Assembly: GCF_004114425.1 (NCBI RefSeq)
Contig: NZ_RDQF01000024.1
Span: 1-64,000, forward strand
DNA length: 64,000 nt
DNA from: Bradyrhizobium vignae
GTDB lineage: Bacteria > Pseudomonadota > Alphaproteobacteria > Rhizobiales > Xanthobacteraceae
Direction of reading: 5' to 3'
This document shows, one piece after another, positions 53,116 through 62,008 of the stretch. Position numbers and translations under genes: made by a program. How positions within the stretch are numbered: position 1 is the stretch's first letter; each line of letters begins with the position of its first letter. The notes beneath the pieces were generated by a model, which saw only the letters and a list, made by a program, of their open reading frames with translations, did no database searches and was not told where the DNA came from.

Positions 53116-54777
53116 ATGACTCTGACGAGGGCGAAGCTGTGCGCATGGCTCGTGGGGACGGCAGCTGCGCTGAGCGCGAACGCCGCGCTCGCCGCGACAT
53201 TGCCTGAGGACGCGGAGACCGTCTGCAAGGGGCTCAATGGCGGCACTGACGCCGTGAAGATCGATTCCGCAGCGTTGCAGGCACCCTCGCAGCTCGCCGT
53301 CGCCGAACGTGGGCCGACCCCGTCCGGGCGCATCACGCCCGTCAATCCAGCCTTTTGCAAGGTGCTTGGCCATATCGACCCCGTTGATCCCAAGACGCCG
53401 CCGGTCAAATTCCAGGTCAACCTTCCCGTCGAATGGAACGGCCGCTCGCTGCAATATGGCGGCGGCGGCTTCAACGGTGTGCTGATCACGGGCCTCGCGC
53501 TGCCGCCGGCCTATCCCTTCGACAAGCCATCGCCGCTCGCGCGCGGCTTCGTCACCTACGGCACGGACTCCGGCCACGAATCCAGGCCGGGCGAGCCGCC
53601 GCAGCTGTTCGCGCTGAACGACGAGGCTTTCGAGAACTTCGCCCATCGCGCCTACAAGAAGGTGCGCGATGCAGCCGTCGCGCTGATGCAGCGCGCTTAC
53701 GGCAAGAAGCCGGAGAAGATGTACTTCATGGGCTCGTCCGAAGGCGGCCGCGAAGGCCTCACCATGGCGCAGCGTTATCCCGACGATTTCGACGGCATCT
53801 TCGCCCGCGTGCCCGTCATCAACTGGGTCGGCCTGCAGCATGCCGGCACGCGCTCGGGCCTCGTCAGCATGGGCGAGGGCTGGATCAATCCGGCGCAGGT
53901 GAAGCTGGTCGCCGATGCGGTGCGCGCGGCCTGCGACAAGGCCGACGGCTCCGACGACGCGCTGGTGCAGAACCCCGTCGCCTGCAAGGCGGCATTCAAG
54001 GTCGAGACGCTGCGCTGCGCGGCGGGCCAGAGCGGCGACCAGTGTCTCACCGATGCGCAGATCAAGGCGGTGAACACGCTGCACGCCACGTACAAATTTC
54101 CGTTCGTGCTCGCCAATGGTCTCGACGATTATCCGGGTTGGGGCGTGTCGGGCGAGGACACGCCGGCGGTCGGGCCGACCGGCGGCTGGGTTGCGTGGTG
54201 GCTCGGCACCGCGCCGCCGGCGCAGCCGCCTGCGCCGAACAACGGCATCGCCTGGATCTACGGCGCCGGCGGCATTCAATATGTCTTCGCGCGCGATCCG
54301 AAGCTTGATGTCACCACCTATAAGGTGGAGGACCACAAGGCGCGGCTGCTCGAGGTCTCCAGCCTGATGGACTCGACCGATCCCGATCTCAGCCGCTTCC
54401 GCGCGCGGGGCGGCCGGCTGATCATGCTCGAGCACATGGCCGACTATGCGCAGAGCCCCTATGCCGGCATCCGCTATTTCGAAAGCGTCGAGCGCAAGAT
54501 CGGCAAGGCAGAGACGGCGGAATTCGCGCGGCTCTACACCGCGCCCGGCGTCGATCATGTCGGCTCCGGCGCGCCGGCCAATGTCGACATGCTGAGCGTG
54601 CTGGTCGACTGGGTCGAGAACGGCAAGGCGCCCGGCGACCTCGAAGTCAGCGAGCAGAAGGTCGAGGCGCCGTCCTTTGCGGTGACCCGCTCGTTGCCGC
54701 TGTGCCGCTGGCCGGCCTGGCCGCACTACAAGAGCGGCCCGGTGACGGAGGCGTCGAGTTTTGCCTGCGCGCCGTGA
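53116..54777 (+). CDS. tannase/feruloyl esterase family protein lacking the family disulfide cysteines
   Basis: A signal peptide (LCAWLVGTAAALSANAALA) precedes the alpha/beta esterase. The nucleophile is Ser208 in MGSSEGGREGL, the base is His481 in PGVDHVGSG, and the acid is probably the Asp of LEHMADYAQSP. Characterised members carry a CS-D-HC motif in which cysteines beside the Ser and His form a disulfide. Here those positions are Ser207 and Val482. The catalytic residues remain, so an active esterase with changed substrate range or stability is possible. The ATG at 53116 has GGTGG upstream. Confidence 0.82.
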   Translation: MTLTRAKLCAWLVGTAAALSANAALAATLPEDAETVCKGLNGGTDAVKIDSAALQAPSQLAVAERGPTPSGRITPVNPAFCKVLGHIDPVDPKTPPVKFQVNLPVEWNGRSLQYGGGGFNGVLITGLALPPAYPFDKPSPLARGFVTYGTDSGHESRPGEPPQLFALNDEAFENFAHRAYKKVRDAAVALMQRAYGKKPEKMYFMGSSEGGREGLTMAQRYPDDFDGIFARVPVINWVGLQHAGTRSGLVSMGEGWINPAQVKLVADAVRAACDKADGSDDALVQNPVACKAAFKVETLRCAAGQSGDQCLTDAQIKAVNTLHATYKFPFVLANGLDDYPGWGVSGEDTPAVGPTGGWVAWWLGTAPPAQPPAPNNGIAWIYGAGGIQYVFARDPKLDVTTYKVEDHKARLLEVSSLMDSTDPDLSRFRARGGRLIMLEHMADYAQSPYAGIRYFESVERKIGKAETAEFARLYTAPGVDHVGSGAPANVDMLSVLVDWVENGKAPGDLEVSEQKVEAPSFAVTRSLPLCRWPAWPHYKSGPVTEASSFACAP

Positions 54778-54778
54778 G

Positions 54779-54814
54779 TTTTCACCTCTCCTCGCAAGCG
54801 GGGAGAGGTGAAAA
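54779..54814. terminator. bidirectional hairpin terminator
   Basis: TTTTCACCTCTCC and GGGAGAGGTGAAAA form a stem of about 12 pairs with loop TCGCAAGC, and each side has a T-run on the appropriate strand. It fills the 39-base gap between the convergent esterase and efflux genes. Confidence 0.8.
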
Positions 54815-54816
54815 GC

Positions 54817-56442
54817 CTAATGCGCGCCACCACCGGCACCCGCCGCCCTTACCCGCCGCGTCAGAAGCACCGCGATCGCGGCGAGCACCAGCACCACGCC
54901 GATCACCGCAAAGGTGTCGGAATAGCCCATCACCAGCGCCTGGCGTTTCACCGTCTTGCCGAGCGCGATGATGGCCTGCTCGCGTGCGGCATTGGGATCG
55001 GGGACGCCGTGGGCCATGAAATAGTCCGTCATCTGCACAATGCGGCTGCGGACCTCCTCGCGGCCGAGCGTGACGGAATGGCCGATGATGTTGGAGTGGA
55101 ATTGCTCGCGCTTGGTGACGATGGTGGCGAGCACCGCGGTGCCGATGGCGCCGCCGAGGTTGCGCATCATGTTGGAGATGCCGGAGGCGGCCGCCGCATC
55201 CTGCGGCGCGACGCTGCCGAGGCTGAGCGCCGAGAGCGGCGCCAGCGTCAGCGCCTGGCCGACCGCCCGCACGATATTGGGCACCAGGAACTGATCGCCG
55301 GAATAATCGAGCGACATCTGGATGTTCATGAAGGAACTCGCGGCGAATAGCAGCAGGCCGACGGTGGCGACATAGCGGCCGTCGAACCGCTGCATCAGCT
55401 TCGGCACCAGCGGAATCAGCAGGAGCTGCGGCAGGCCGGTCCAGGCCAGCACGTTGCCGATCTGCTCGGCATTGTAGCCCTGCACCTGACCGAGATAAGC
55501 GGGCAGGAGATAGACCGAGCCGAACAACGCGAAGCCGAGGAAGACAGCCGCGATCGTGCCGATGCCGAAATTCCACTGCGTCAACAGGCGCAGGCGCAGC
55601 AGCGGCTTCTCCACCACGAGCTCGTTGACGATGAACAGCGACAGGCTGACCGCGGCAATGACCGCGAGACGCACGATGAAGGGTGAGCCGAACCAGTCGT
55701 CCTTGTTGCCTTCCTCCAGCACGGCCTGCAGCGAAGCGAGGCCGATCGCCATGGTGGCGATGCCGAACCAGTCGCCTTCGCGCAGCAGAGTGAGGTTGAG
55801 CGGTCGGCGCTCCAGCGCGAAGAACAGCGTGGTCACCATCACCGCGGTCGGCAGCACGTTGACGAAGAAGATGGTCTGCCAGCCGTAATTCTCGGTGAGA
55901 AAGCCGCCGATGGTCGGGCCGATCGCGGGTGCGAACGTCACGGCGAGCGAGAACATGGCAAGACCGATCGGCTGCTGGCCCTTCGGCAGCTTGGTGAACA
56001 CCAGCGTGAAAGCCATCGGAATCAGCACGCCGCCGAAGAAGCCCTGAAGACCTCGCATCGCGATCATCGACGGCAGATCGTGGGTGAAGGCGCAGGCGAC
56101 CGAGAAGGCGGCGAACAGGCTCGCGAAACCCAGGATGATGTTGCGGAACGAGAACACCCGCGACAGATAGTCGGTCAGCGGAATGACGATGATCTCGCCG
56201 ATCAGGTAGGACGTCGAGATCCAGGATCCGTTGTCGGCGCCGGTGCCGATGCCGCCTTCGATGTTGAGCAGCGAGGCGTTGGTGATCTGGATGTTCAGGA
56301 TCGCCATGAAGGCGCCGATCATCGCCGCGAACACGGCGATCCAGATCGTGGCGCTGGCCCGATTGGGGTCGGCAGCGACGCGCTCAGGCGTCGCGGCCGG
56401 AATTGCTTGTGCTGGCATCGATATTGAGAGGCTGTTTGACAT
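54817..56442 (-). CDS. EmrB/QacA-type drug efflux permease (MFS, DHA2 family)
   Basis: The 541-residue protein has 14 predicted membrane helices. DHA2 signatures are AILNIQITNASLLNIEGGIG in helix 1, MRGLQGFFGGVLIPMAF, motif-C-like FAPAIGPTIGGFL and GISNMMRNLGGAIGTAV. With the preceding HlyD-type protein it forms an EmrAB-like tripartite pump with an outer-membrane channel encoded elsewhere. The start at 56442 has GGAGGG eight bases upstream and lies 59 bases inside the end of the adaptor gene, an unusually long overlap. Confidence 0.9.
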   Translation of the reverse strand: MSNSLSISMPAQAIPAATPERVAADPNRASATIWIAVFAAMIGAFMAILNIQITNASLLNIEGGIGTGADNGSWISTSYLIGEIIVIPLTDYLSRVFSFRNIILGFASLFAAFSVACAFTHDLPSMIAMRGLQGFFGGVLIPMAFTLVFTKLPKGQQPIGLAMFSLAVTFAPAIGPTIGGFLTENYGWQTIFFVNVLPTAVMVTTLFFALERRPLNLTLLREGDWFGIATMAIGLASLQAVLEEGNKDDWFGSPFIVRLAVIAAVSLSLFIVNELVVEKPLLRLRLLTQWNFGIGTIAAVFLGFALFGSVYLLPAYLGQVQGYNAEQIGNVLAWTGLPQLLLIPLVPKLMQRFDGRYVATVGLLLFAASSFMNIQMSLDYSGDQFLVPNIVRAVGQALTLAPLSALSLGSVAPQDAAAASGISNMMRNLGGAIGTAVLATIVTKREQFHSNIIGHSVTLGREEVRSRIVQMTDYFMAHGVPDPNAAREQAIIALGKTVKRQALVMGYSDTFAVIGVVLVLAAIAVLLTRRVRAAGAGGGAH

Positions 56443-57634
56443 GGCACGACCCTCCGGAAACAGGTTTTGCTTTGGGCGTCGCTGCCGCCTGAGCGGTCGG
56501 CGCCGAGCGCGTTGCGATCGTCGGGATCACGGACATGCCGGGCCGCAGCTCGATCGCAGGCGCGGTCTCGGCGTCCAGCGCGATCTTCACGGGAATGCGC
56601 TGCACGATCTTGGTGAAGTTGCCGGTGGCGTTGTCGGGCGGCAGCAGCGCGAACTCCTGGCCGCTGGCCGGCGCGATGGAATCGACGTGCCCATGCACGA
56701 CCTGGCCCGGGAACGTGTCGACCTCGATCTCGACGCTCTGTCCGGCGTGGACGTGGGTGAGCTGCGTCTCCTTGAAATTGGCGACCACATAGGCGCCCGT
56801 GGCTGGCACGATCGACATCAACTGCGTGCCCGCCTGCACATACTGGCCGATGCGTAAGGTGCGATTGCCGACGACGCCGTCGATCGGCGAGACGATCGTG
56901 GTGTAGCCGAGATTGAGCTCGGCCTGTTGCTGGACTGCGGCTGCGCGCGCGGCGGCGGCCCTGGCTTGCACGATCTCGGCCTTGAGCAGATCGACCTGCT
57001 TCTGTGCGGAGATGAGGTTGGCGTTGTCGCGCGCGATCGCGGCGTCCGCGCCGGCATCGCGCGCCTGCGCCTGCTGCGCATTCTGCACGCTGCCGTAACC
57101 GGTCCTGGCGAGATCGGTGTAGCGCTTATTCTCCTGCTGCGCGAAAATCTTCGCGGCGGTGTCGACATCGATGGTCGCCTTTGCGGCCGCGATCACCGCT
57201 TCCTGAACATCGAGCTGGGCCTGCTTGCTGGTCACCGTCGCGTTCGCGGCGGCGACGTCGGCCTTGGCCTGATCAAGCGCGACGCGGAAGTCGCGGTCGT
57301 CGATCCGGGCCAGCATCTGGCCGGCCTTCACATGCTCGTTATCGGCGACCAGGACGCGGTCGAGATAGCCGCTGACCTTCGGCGCGATGGTGGTGTTGTC
57401 GGCCTTCACATAGGCGTCATCGGTGGAGACGAGGAAGCGGCCGACGGTCCAGTAGTCGTAGCCGTACCAGCTCGCGCCGGCGAGCGCGATGGCGGCCACG
57501 CCGGCCAGCAACAGCTTGCGAAGGTTCAGCTTTCGGCGCGGAGCGGGGGCCGGCGCGGCGGGCAGGATGCCTTCGGGCGGGCTGGTTGGCACCACGATGG
57601 TTTCACTCTTGGACGGGTTGGTGTGCACGGTCAT
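56384..57634 (-). CDS. HlyD/EmrA-type membrane fusion protein
   Basis: A cytoplasmic N terminus and one membrane helix (LLAGVAAIALAGASWYGYDY) precede the first barrel-hybrid motif (VSTDDAYVKADNTTIAPKVS). A long alpha hairpin (about 105-225) follows, then LGYTTIVSPIDGVVGNRTLR, the second lipoyl half and the beta-barrel domain. This is the adaptor of an EmrAB-type pump. AGGGA precedes the start. It is divergent from the TetR regulator. Confidence 0.9.
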   Translation of the reverse strand: MTVHTNPSKSETIVVPTSPPEGILPAAPAPAPRRKLNLRKLLLAGVAAIALAGASWYGYDYWTVGRFLVSTDDAYVKADNTTIAPKVSGYLDRVLVADNEHVKAGQMLARIDDRDFRVALDQAKADVAAANATVTSKQAQLDVQEAVIAAAKATIDVDTAAKIFAQQENKRYTDLARTGYGSVQNAQQAQARDAGADAAIARDNANLISAQKQVDLLKAEIVQARAAAARAAAVQQQAELNLGYTTIVSPIDGVVGNRTLRIGQYVQAGTQLMSIVPATGAYVVANFKETQLTHVHAGQSVEIEVDTFPGQVVHGHVDSIAPASGQEFALLPPDNATGNFTKIVQRIPVKIALDAETAPAIELRPGMSVIPTIATRSAPTAQAAATPKAKPVSGGSCHVKQPLNIDASTSNSGRDA

Positions 57635-57652
57635 GGCCGGGTCCCTGAATTA

Positions 57653-57670
57653 GGAAACTTGACGATTTCC
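57653..57670. promoter_or_regulatory. dyad GGAAAC-TTGACG-ATTTCC, possible TetR operator
   Basis: GGAAA and TTTCC are inverted repeats separated by eight bases in the 90-base gap between the efflux operon and the divergent tetR gene. Size and position suit a TetR-family site controlling both directions. The dyad is short, so confidence is moderate. Confidence 0.45.
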
Positions 57671-57724
57671 AAAATAGGACTAGCTTGGGGAGAGTCAATG
57701 GAATGACAGGCATCATCTAAAAAC

Positions 57725-58387
57725 ATGGCTCAGGCAAACCCGTCATCAGAAGGCCGTCCGCGCGGGCGACCGCCGGTGCGCAGCGACGACGAGACGAAGC
57801 GGATCGTGATCGAGGCGGCACGGCACGCCTTCGCCGTCGATGGCTACGCAGCAACCAGCACCGAAGAGCTGGCGCGTGGCGCCGGCATCTCCACCAAGAC
57901 TCTCTATCGGCTGTTTCCGAGCAAGGCGGCGCTGTTCGAGGCGATGTGCGCAGATCGGCTCGACCGGTTGCTCTCCGACGTCAATCTTCACGCCAACAAT
58001 CAGGCCGACATCGAAACGAGCCTGGCTGCCGTGCTTGTCGCCTGTGCCGATCTCGCGCTCGATCCGGAGGTCGTGGCGCTGCAGCGTATGGTGCTGCAGC
58101 AGTCGGCCACGTTTCCCGACCTTGCCGCGAATTTCTACAGGGACGGCATCTCCCGTACCGCGGCGGCGCTCGCGGGCTGGCTCCGCGATCAAGTTAAGAA
58201 GAAGCGCATCACGCTCGAAAACGTCGATGAAGCCGCCGGGATGATGATCGGCATGATGGTGTCGGCGCCGCAGCGTGCTGCGATCTATGCGAACCTGACA
58301 TTGCCCTCGCGCAAGGAGATCGAGAAGCGGGCGAAGGTATGCGCCGCAATTCTGCTCGACGGCTGTCGCGGGCCGTTGGGCAACTAA
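57725..58387 (+). CDS. TetR/AcrR family repressor of the efflux operon
   Basis: The N-terminal helix-turn-helix spans ETKRIVIEAARHAFAVDGYA and ELARGAGISTKTLYRLFPSK, followed by an all-helical ligand domain of the AcrR_C type (LALDPEVVALQRMVLQQS). Divergence from emrAB-like genes makes it their probable regulator. No ribosome binding site is evident before 57725. Confidence 0.88.
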   Translation: MAQANPSSEGRPRGRPPVRSDDETKRIVIEAARHAFAVDGYAATSTEELARGAGISTKTLYRLFPSKAALFEAMCADRLDRLLSDVNLHANNQADIETSLAAVLVACADLALDPEVVALQRMVLQQSATFPDLAANFYRDGISRTAAALAGWLRDQVKKKRITLENVDEAAGMMIGMMVSAPQRAAIYANLTLPSRKEIEKRAKVCAAILLDGCRGPLGN

Positions 58388-58400
58388 GCGACGGCAGGTT

Positions 58401-58443
58401 TTGACAATCCGCCGGAGCTCGACTATATGTTTCGCATGCGAAA
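58401..58443 (+). promoter_or_regulatory. sigma-70 promoter plus perfect palindromic operator for marR, with leaderless start
   Basis: TTGACA (58401-58406), a 17-base spacer and TATATG (58424-58429) form a near-consensus promoter. The predicted transcription start falls at about 58436, which is an ATG in the marR frame. The 14-bp perfect palindrome TTTCGCATGCGAAA (58430-58443) covers this start and would be an effective MarR repressor site. Confidence 0.7.
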
Positions 58444-58942
58444 TAAATCGCCAGAGGCGAGGCATCACCGGCTGATCTACCTGCTCAACGTCGCACAGCG
58501 GCGTTTGCAGCGCTGGATGGCGGCGCAACCGCAAAATGAGGTGACGCCGGCGCAGGCCGGGCTGCTGTTCATTCTCGGCAAGCAGGATGGCATTCTCATG
58601 GGCGAGGCGGGCGCGGCGCTCGACATGGGGCCGGCCGGGATTTCCGGGCTGGTTGATCGCAGTGCTGCGGCAAGGCTGGTCGAGCGCAGGGCCGATCGCG
58701 AGGACGGACGCGCCTTTCGCGTGTGGCTGACGCCGAAGGGATGGACCGTGCTGGCGCAGGCGAAAGCTGCCGCGGCGGAAGTCAACGCGGCGCTGACGGA
58801 CGGATTCACGGCTGCGGAGATCGACATCGTCGCGCGCTGGCTGACCAGCATTCAGGACAAGTTTCCAAGATCTTCAGAAGCAAGACATTCAGACGAATGG
58901 AAGGAGCAGAGCCATGACCGAGCATGTCCGGATCGAGAATAG
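58436..58942 (+). CDS. MarR family transcriptional regulator
   Basis: The winged helix shows VTPAQAGLLFILGKQDGILM, GEAGAALDMGPAGISGLVDR as the recognition region and RRADREDGRAFRVWLTPKG as the wing. Length is about 168 residues. An ATG at 58427 is in frame but lies inside the predicted -10 element, so the ATG at 58436 is preferred. There is no ribosome binding site, consistent with a leaderless message. The 3' end overlaps the enoyl-CoA hydratase gene by 29 bases, so the two are likely co-transcribed. Confidence 0.85.
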   Translation: MRNKSPEARHHRLIYLLNVAQRRLQRWMAAQPQNEVTPAQAGLLFILGKQDGILMGEAGAALDMGPAGISGLVDRSAAARLVERRADREDGRAFRVWLTPKGWTVLAQAKAAAAEVNAALTDGFTAAEIDIVARWLTSIQDKFPRSSEARHSDEWKEQSHDRACPDRE

Positions 58943-59684
58943 CGACCGAATTCTCACCCTCACGCTGGCGCGTCCCGACAAGAAGAACGCGCTGACCGAT
59001 GCGATGTACGGCAAGCTGGCGGATGCAATCGAATCCGCCGAGTTCGATCCGTCCGCTCGCGTGATCCTGATCCGCGGCGAGGGCGACATGTTCACTGCCG
59101 GCAACGACGTCGGCGAGTTCGCCGCAGTTGCCGCCGGCAAGTCCGAAGGCAGCCGCAACGTCGTGCGCTTCATCCAGTCGCTGGCCCGCTGCACGCGGCC
59201 GCTGGTTGCGGCCGTGCAGGGCCGTGCCGTTGGCGTCGGCACCACGATGCTGCTGCATTGCGATCTCGTCGTGCTTGCCGAGGACGCGCAATTGTCGACG
59301 CCGTTCGTCAGCCTCGCGCTGGTGCCGGAGGCCGCGTCCAGCCTGTTGATGCCGGCACGCATCGGCTACGCCCGCGCCTACGAGATGTTCGCGCTCGGTG
59401 AGGCCGTTCCTGCCAAGTCGGCGCTGGAATGGGGCCTCGCCAACCGCGTGGTGCCGCTCGACAAGCTCGATGCCGAGGCGCTCGCGCTCGCCCAGCGTCT
59501 AGCCCGCCAGCCGGCCGGTGCCCTCATCGCGACCAAGCGGTTGATGCGCAACGGCGAGGCACTGGTCGCGCAGATGCAGGCCGAGGGCGAGCAGTTCGCG
59601 CAGCGCCTGCGTACCGCCGAGGCGCGCGAGGCGTTTACGGCGTTTGCCGAGCGCCGGCCGCCGGACTTCACGAAGGTGGCGTGA
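58914..59684 (+). CDS. enoyl-CoA hydratase/isomerase family protein
   Basis: The crotonase fold is shown by SDRILTLTLARPDKKNALTD, GEGDMFTAGNDVGEFA (first oxyanion strand) and AVQGRAVGVGTTMLLHCDLV (second oxyanion hole). The catalytic Glu positions of true hydratases are not clear: the second region reads FVSLALVPEAASSLLMPARI, keeping one Glu as in isomerases. AAGGAG lies upstream of the ATG. It overlaps marR, suggesting that a CoA-thioester or aromatic acid controls both. Confidence 0.88.
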   Translation: MTEHVRIENSDRILTLTLARPDKKNALTDAMYGKLADAIESAEFDPSARVILIRGEGDMFTAGNDVGEFAAVAAGKSEGSRNVVRFIQSLARCTRPLVAAVQGRAVGVGTTMLLHCDLVVLAEDAQLSTPFVSLALVPEAASSLLMPARIGYARAYEMFALGEAVPAKSALEWGLANRVVPLDKLDAEALALAQRLARQPAGALIATKRLMRNGEALVAQMQAEGEQFAQRLRTAEAREAFTAFAERRPPDFTKVA

Positions 59685-59801
59685 GCCGGCTGCCTAAAAA
59701 GGCGGCAACTCCGGGAGGCATATCACTTGAGATAAACCTTAACGAAAATTTGGCATGTTGCCGTGCAAGATGACTGCTCGCGACAAGCAGGTCTTCGGTC
59801 C

Positions 59802-61883
59802 ATGTCAATTCTTAAGAAATCGGTAAGCACGCTTCTCCTGGTCTTGATGGCTCTGCTGGCGGCTGGCGCGCTCACCAGCACGGCGATCCAGATGGCCGGA
59901 GCATTCGGCCGCTACAGCGACAGTCTCGAGACGGCCCGGCTTGCCGCCGCCGACAAGGCGATCTTCCATGGCGTGGTCGCGCTGCGCAACAATCGCGGCG
60001 ACGCCCAGAGTGCGTTGCTCGGCGAGGACGATCCACGCGCCAAGCTCGATGCCGCCGATAAGGCCGAACACGCCGGCTATGACGCGATTGTCGCTGCGCT
60101 CGCGACGGTCGAATTCGCCCGGCGCGACGAGCTCGCCAGCACGCTGAAGCAGCGCTGGAGCGAGGCTGCACCGAAATTCCAGCTTTTCTACGACGAGGCG
60201 AAGCAGCCGCGCGCCGAGCGCAAGCTGGAGCATACCAGCATCTGGTACGATTCCATCACCAAGGTGATCGATACCGCCAACCTGGTCTCCACCGCGGTGT
60301 CGAACCGCGCCTGGATTAACGATCCGTTCATCGCCCGCATGATTCAGGTCCGCCGGCTCGCCTGGCAGGTGCGCGACCGCTACGGCATCCCGTGCTCGAC
60401 GCTGCGGCCGAACGTCAACACCAGCAAGCCGCTCGACGAAAACCAGAAGCAGACGGTGGCCGGCTGGAACGGAACCGTTGCCGTCGGCTGGACCGGCATG
60501 GACGAACTGCTGGCCGCGCCCGACGTGGCCGCAGATCTGGTCGAGGCGGCGAAGGAGGCGCGGGCAAAGACCGACGGCGCGCTCAAGAAGATGGGAGAGA
60601 TCACCAGGAATTTCGACGGCAGCGGCAAGCCCGCGATGCCCGCTGCGGAGTGGAATGCGCTGTGCCAGTCACCCTTCGCATCCATCGTCGCGATCGCCAG
60701 CAAAGCGCTCGACCTGTCGATCGCGCACGCCGAGGCCGTGCAGGCGAAGGCCCTGACCAATCTCATCGTGCAGTCTTTCGCGTTCCTGCTCGCGCTGGCC
60801 GTGATCCTGGCCGCCGTGTTCGTGGTGCGCAATCGCCTCATGCGGCCGGTGCGCGCAATCCTCGACGCGATCGCGCGCATCAGCGCCCGCGACTATGCGA
60901 CACCGGTTCCGCAATCCCGGCATCCCGACGAGTTCGGCACCATGGCTGCTGCGCTCGAAAGCCTGCGCGAGAGCGCGGCGACCGCGGAACGGCTGGGCCA
61001 GGAACGCGAATCGCAGCAGGCGCTTCAGCTCGCCCGCTCCGGCACCGTCGATGCGGCCTGCCGCAGCTTCGACGATACCGTGCAGGCGGTCATCCAGAGC
61101 GTCGTGGCCTCGACGCGGGAGCTCGACGCGACCGCGACCGGCGTACGCTCGCTGGTCCTGGAATCGAGCAGCCAGACCGCCGCGGTCTCGTCCGCGGCCG
61201 AGCAAGCCACCAACAACCTCGAGACCATCGCGGCCGCGACCGAGGAGCTTTCCGCATCCGTCGGGGAGATCTCCGCACAGGTACAGTCGAGCGCACGCGA
61301 GGCCCGCGAGGCCGTGGCACAGGCCGAGCAAACCAACGCCATCGTCGAGATCCTCGATCAGACCGCGAGCCGCATCGGCGAGGTCGTGAAGATGATCAAC
61401 GCCATCGCGGCCCAGACCAACCTTCTGGCGCTGAACGCCACCATTGAAGCTGCGCGAGCAGGCGAGGCCGGCCGCGGCTTCGCCGTGGTCGCCGGCGAGG
61501 TCAAGAGCCTCGCCTCCCAGACGGCCACAGCGACCGAAGAGATCTCGCGCCAGGTCGAGGAGATCCAGGGGGCCACCGGCCAGGCCGTCACCGCGATCCG
61601 CTCGATCGGCGGCGCCATCAGTGGCATCGACGAGAAGATGACGGCAATCGCGGCCGCCGTCGAGCAGCAGCGCGCGGCCACCACCGAGATCTCGCGAAAT
61701 TTCCAGCAGGCAGCCCAGGGCACCCGCCAGGTCACCGACACCATCGGCAGCGTCGCGAGGCTCAACCAGGAGACCGGCAACGCCGGCACGGTGCTGTCGG
61801 ACTCCGTCAAGAAGATGTCCGCCGATGCCGATCGTCTCCGCGTCGCGGTCGAAGGCTTCTTGGGAGCCGTGAAGACGGCATAA
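59802..61883 (+). CDS. methyl-accepting chemotaxis protein
   Basis: The transducer has an N-terminal membrane helix (VSTLLLVLMALLAAGALTST), a periplasmic region of about 300 residues and a second helix (SFAFLLALAVILAAVFVV). A HAMP domain follows (MRPVRAILDAIARISARDYA), then the signalling domain with the hairpin tip EVVKMINAIAAQTNLLALNA and TIEAARAGEAGRGFAVVAGE. No C-terminal receptor pentapeptide is present. The ligand is unknown. The ATG at 59802 is preferred to 59763 because it leads directly into the membrane segment. Confidence 0.92.
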   Translation: MSILKKSVSTLLLVLMALLAAGALTSTAIQMAGAFGRYSDSLETARLAAADKAIFHGVVALRNNRGDAQSALLGEDDPRAKLDAADKAEHAGYDAIVAALATVEFARRDELASTLKQRWSEAAPKFQLFYDEAKQPRAERKLEHTSIWYDSITKVIDTANLVSTAVSNRAWINDPFIARMIQVRRLAWQVRDRYGIPCSTLRPNVNTSKPLDENQKQTVAGWNGTVAVGWTGMDELLAAPDVAADLVEAAKEARAKTDGALKKMGEITRNFDGSGKPAMPAAEWNALCQSPFASIVAIASKALDLSIAHAEAVQAKALTNLIVQSFAFLLALAVILAAVFVVRNRLMRPVRAILDAIARISARDYATPVPQSRHPDEFGTMAAALESLRESAATAERLGQERESQQALQLARSGTVDAACRSFDDTVQAVIQSVVASTRELDATATGVRSLVLESSSQTAAVSSAAEQATNNLETIAAATEELSASVGEISAQVQSSAREAREAVAQAEQTNAIVEILDQTASRIGEVVKMINAIAAQTNLLALNATIEAARAGEAGRGFAVVAGEVKSLASQTATATEEISRQVEEIQGATGQAVTAIRSIGGAISGIDEKMTAIAAAVEQQRAATTEISRNFQQAAQGTRQVTDTIGSVARLNQETGNAGTVLSDSVKKMSADADRLRVAVEGFLGAVKTA

Positions 61884-62008
61884 TCTCGTCGTCTCTTCAT
61901 CAGGTCTCGCGCGGGGCATTGCCGCCGGTCCGCGCGACGGGTAGATGTGTCAGCCACGCCGCGCGAGCGCGGCGACGGACGTAAGACACATCAGGGATGG
62001 AGAGTTCG

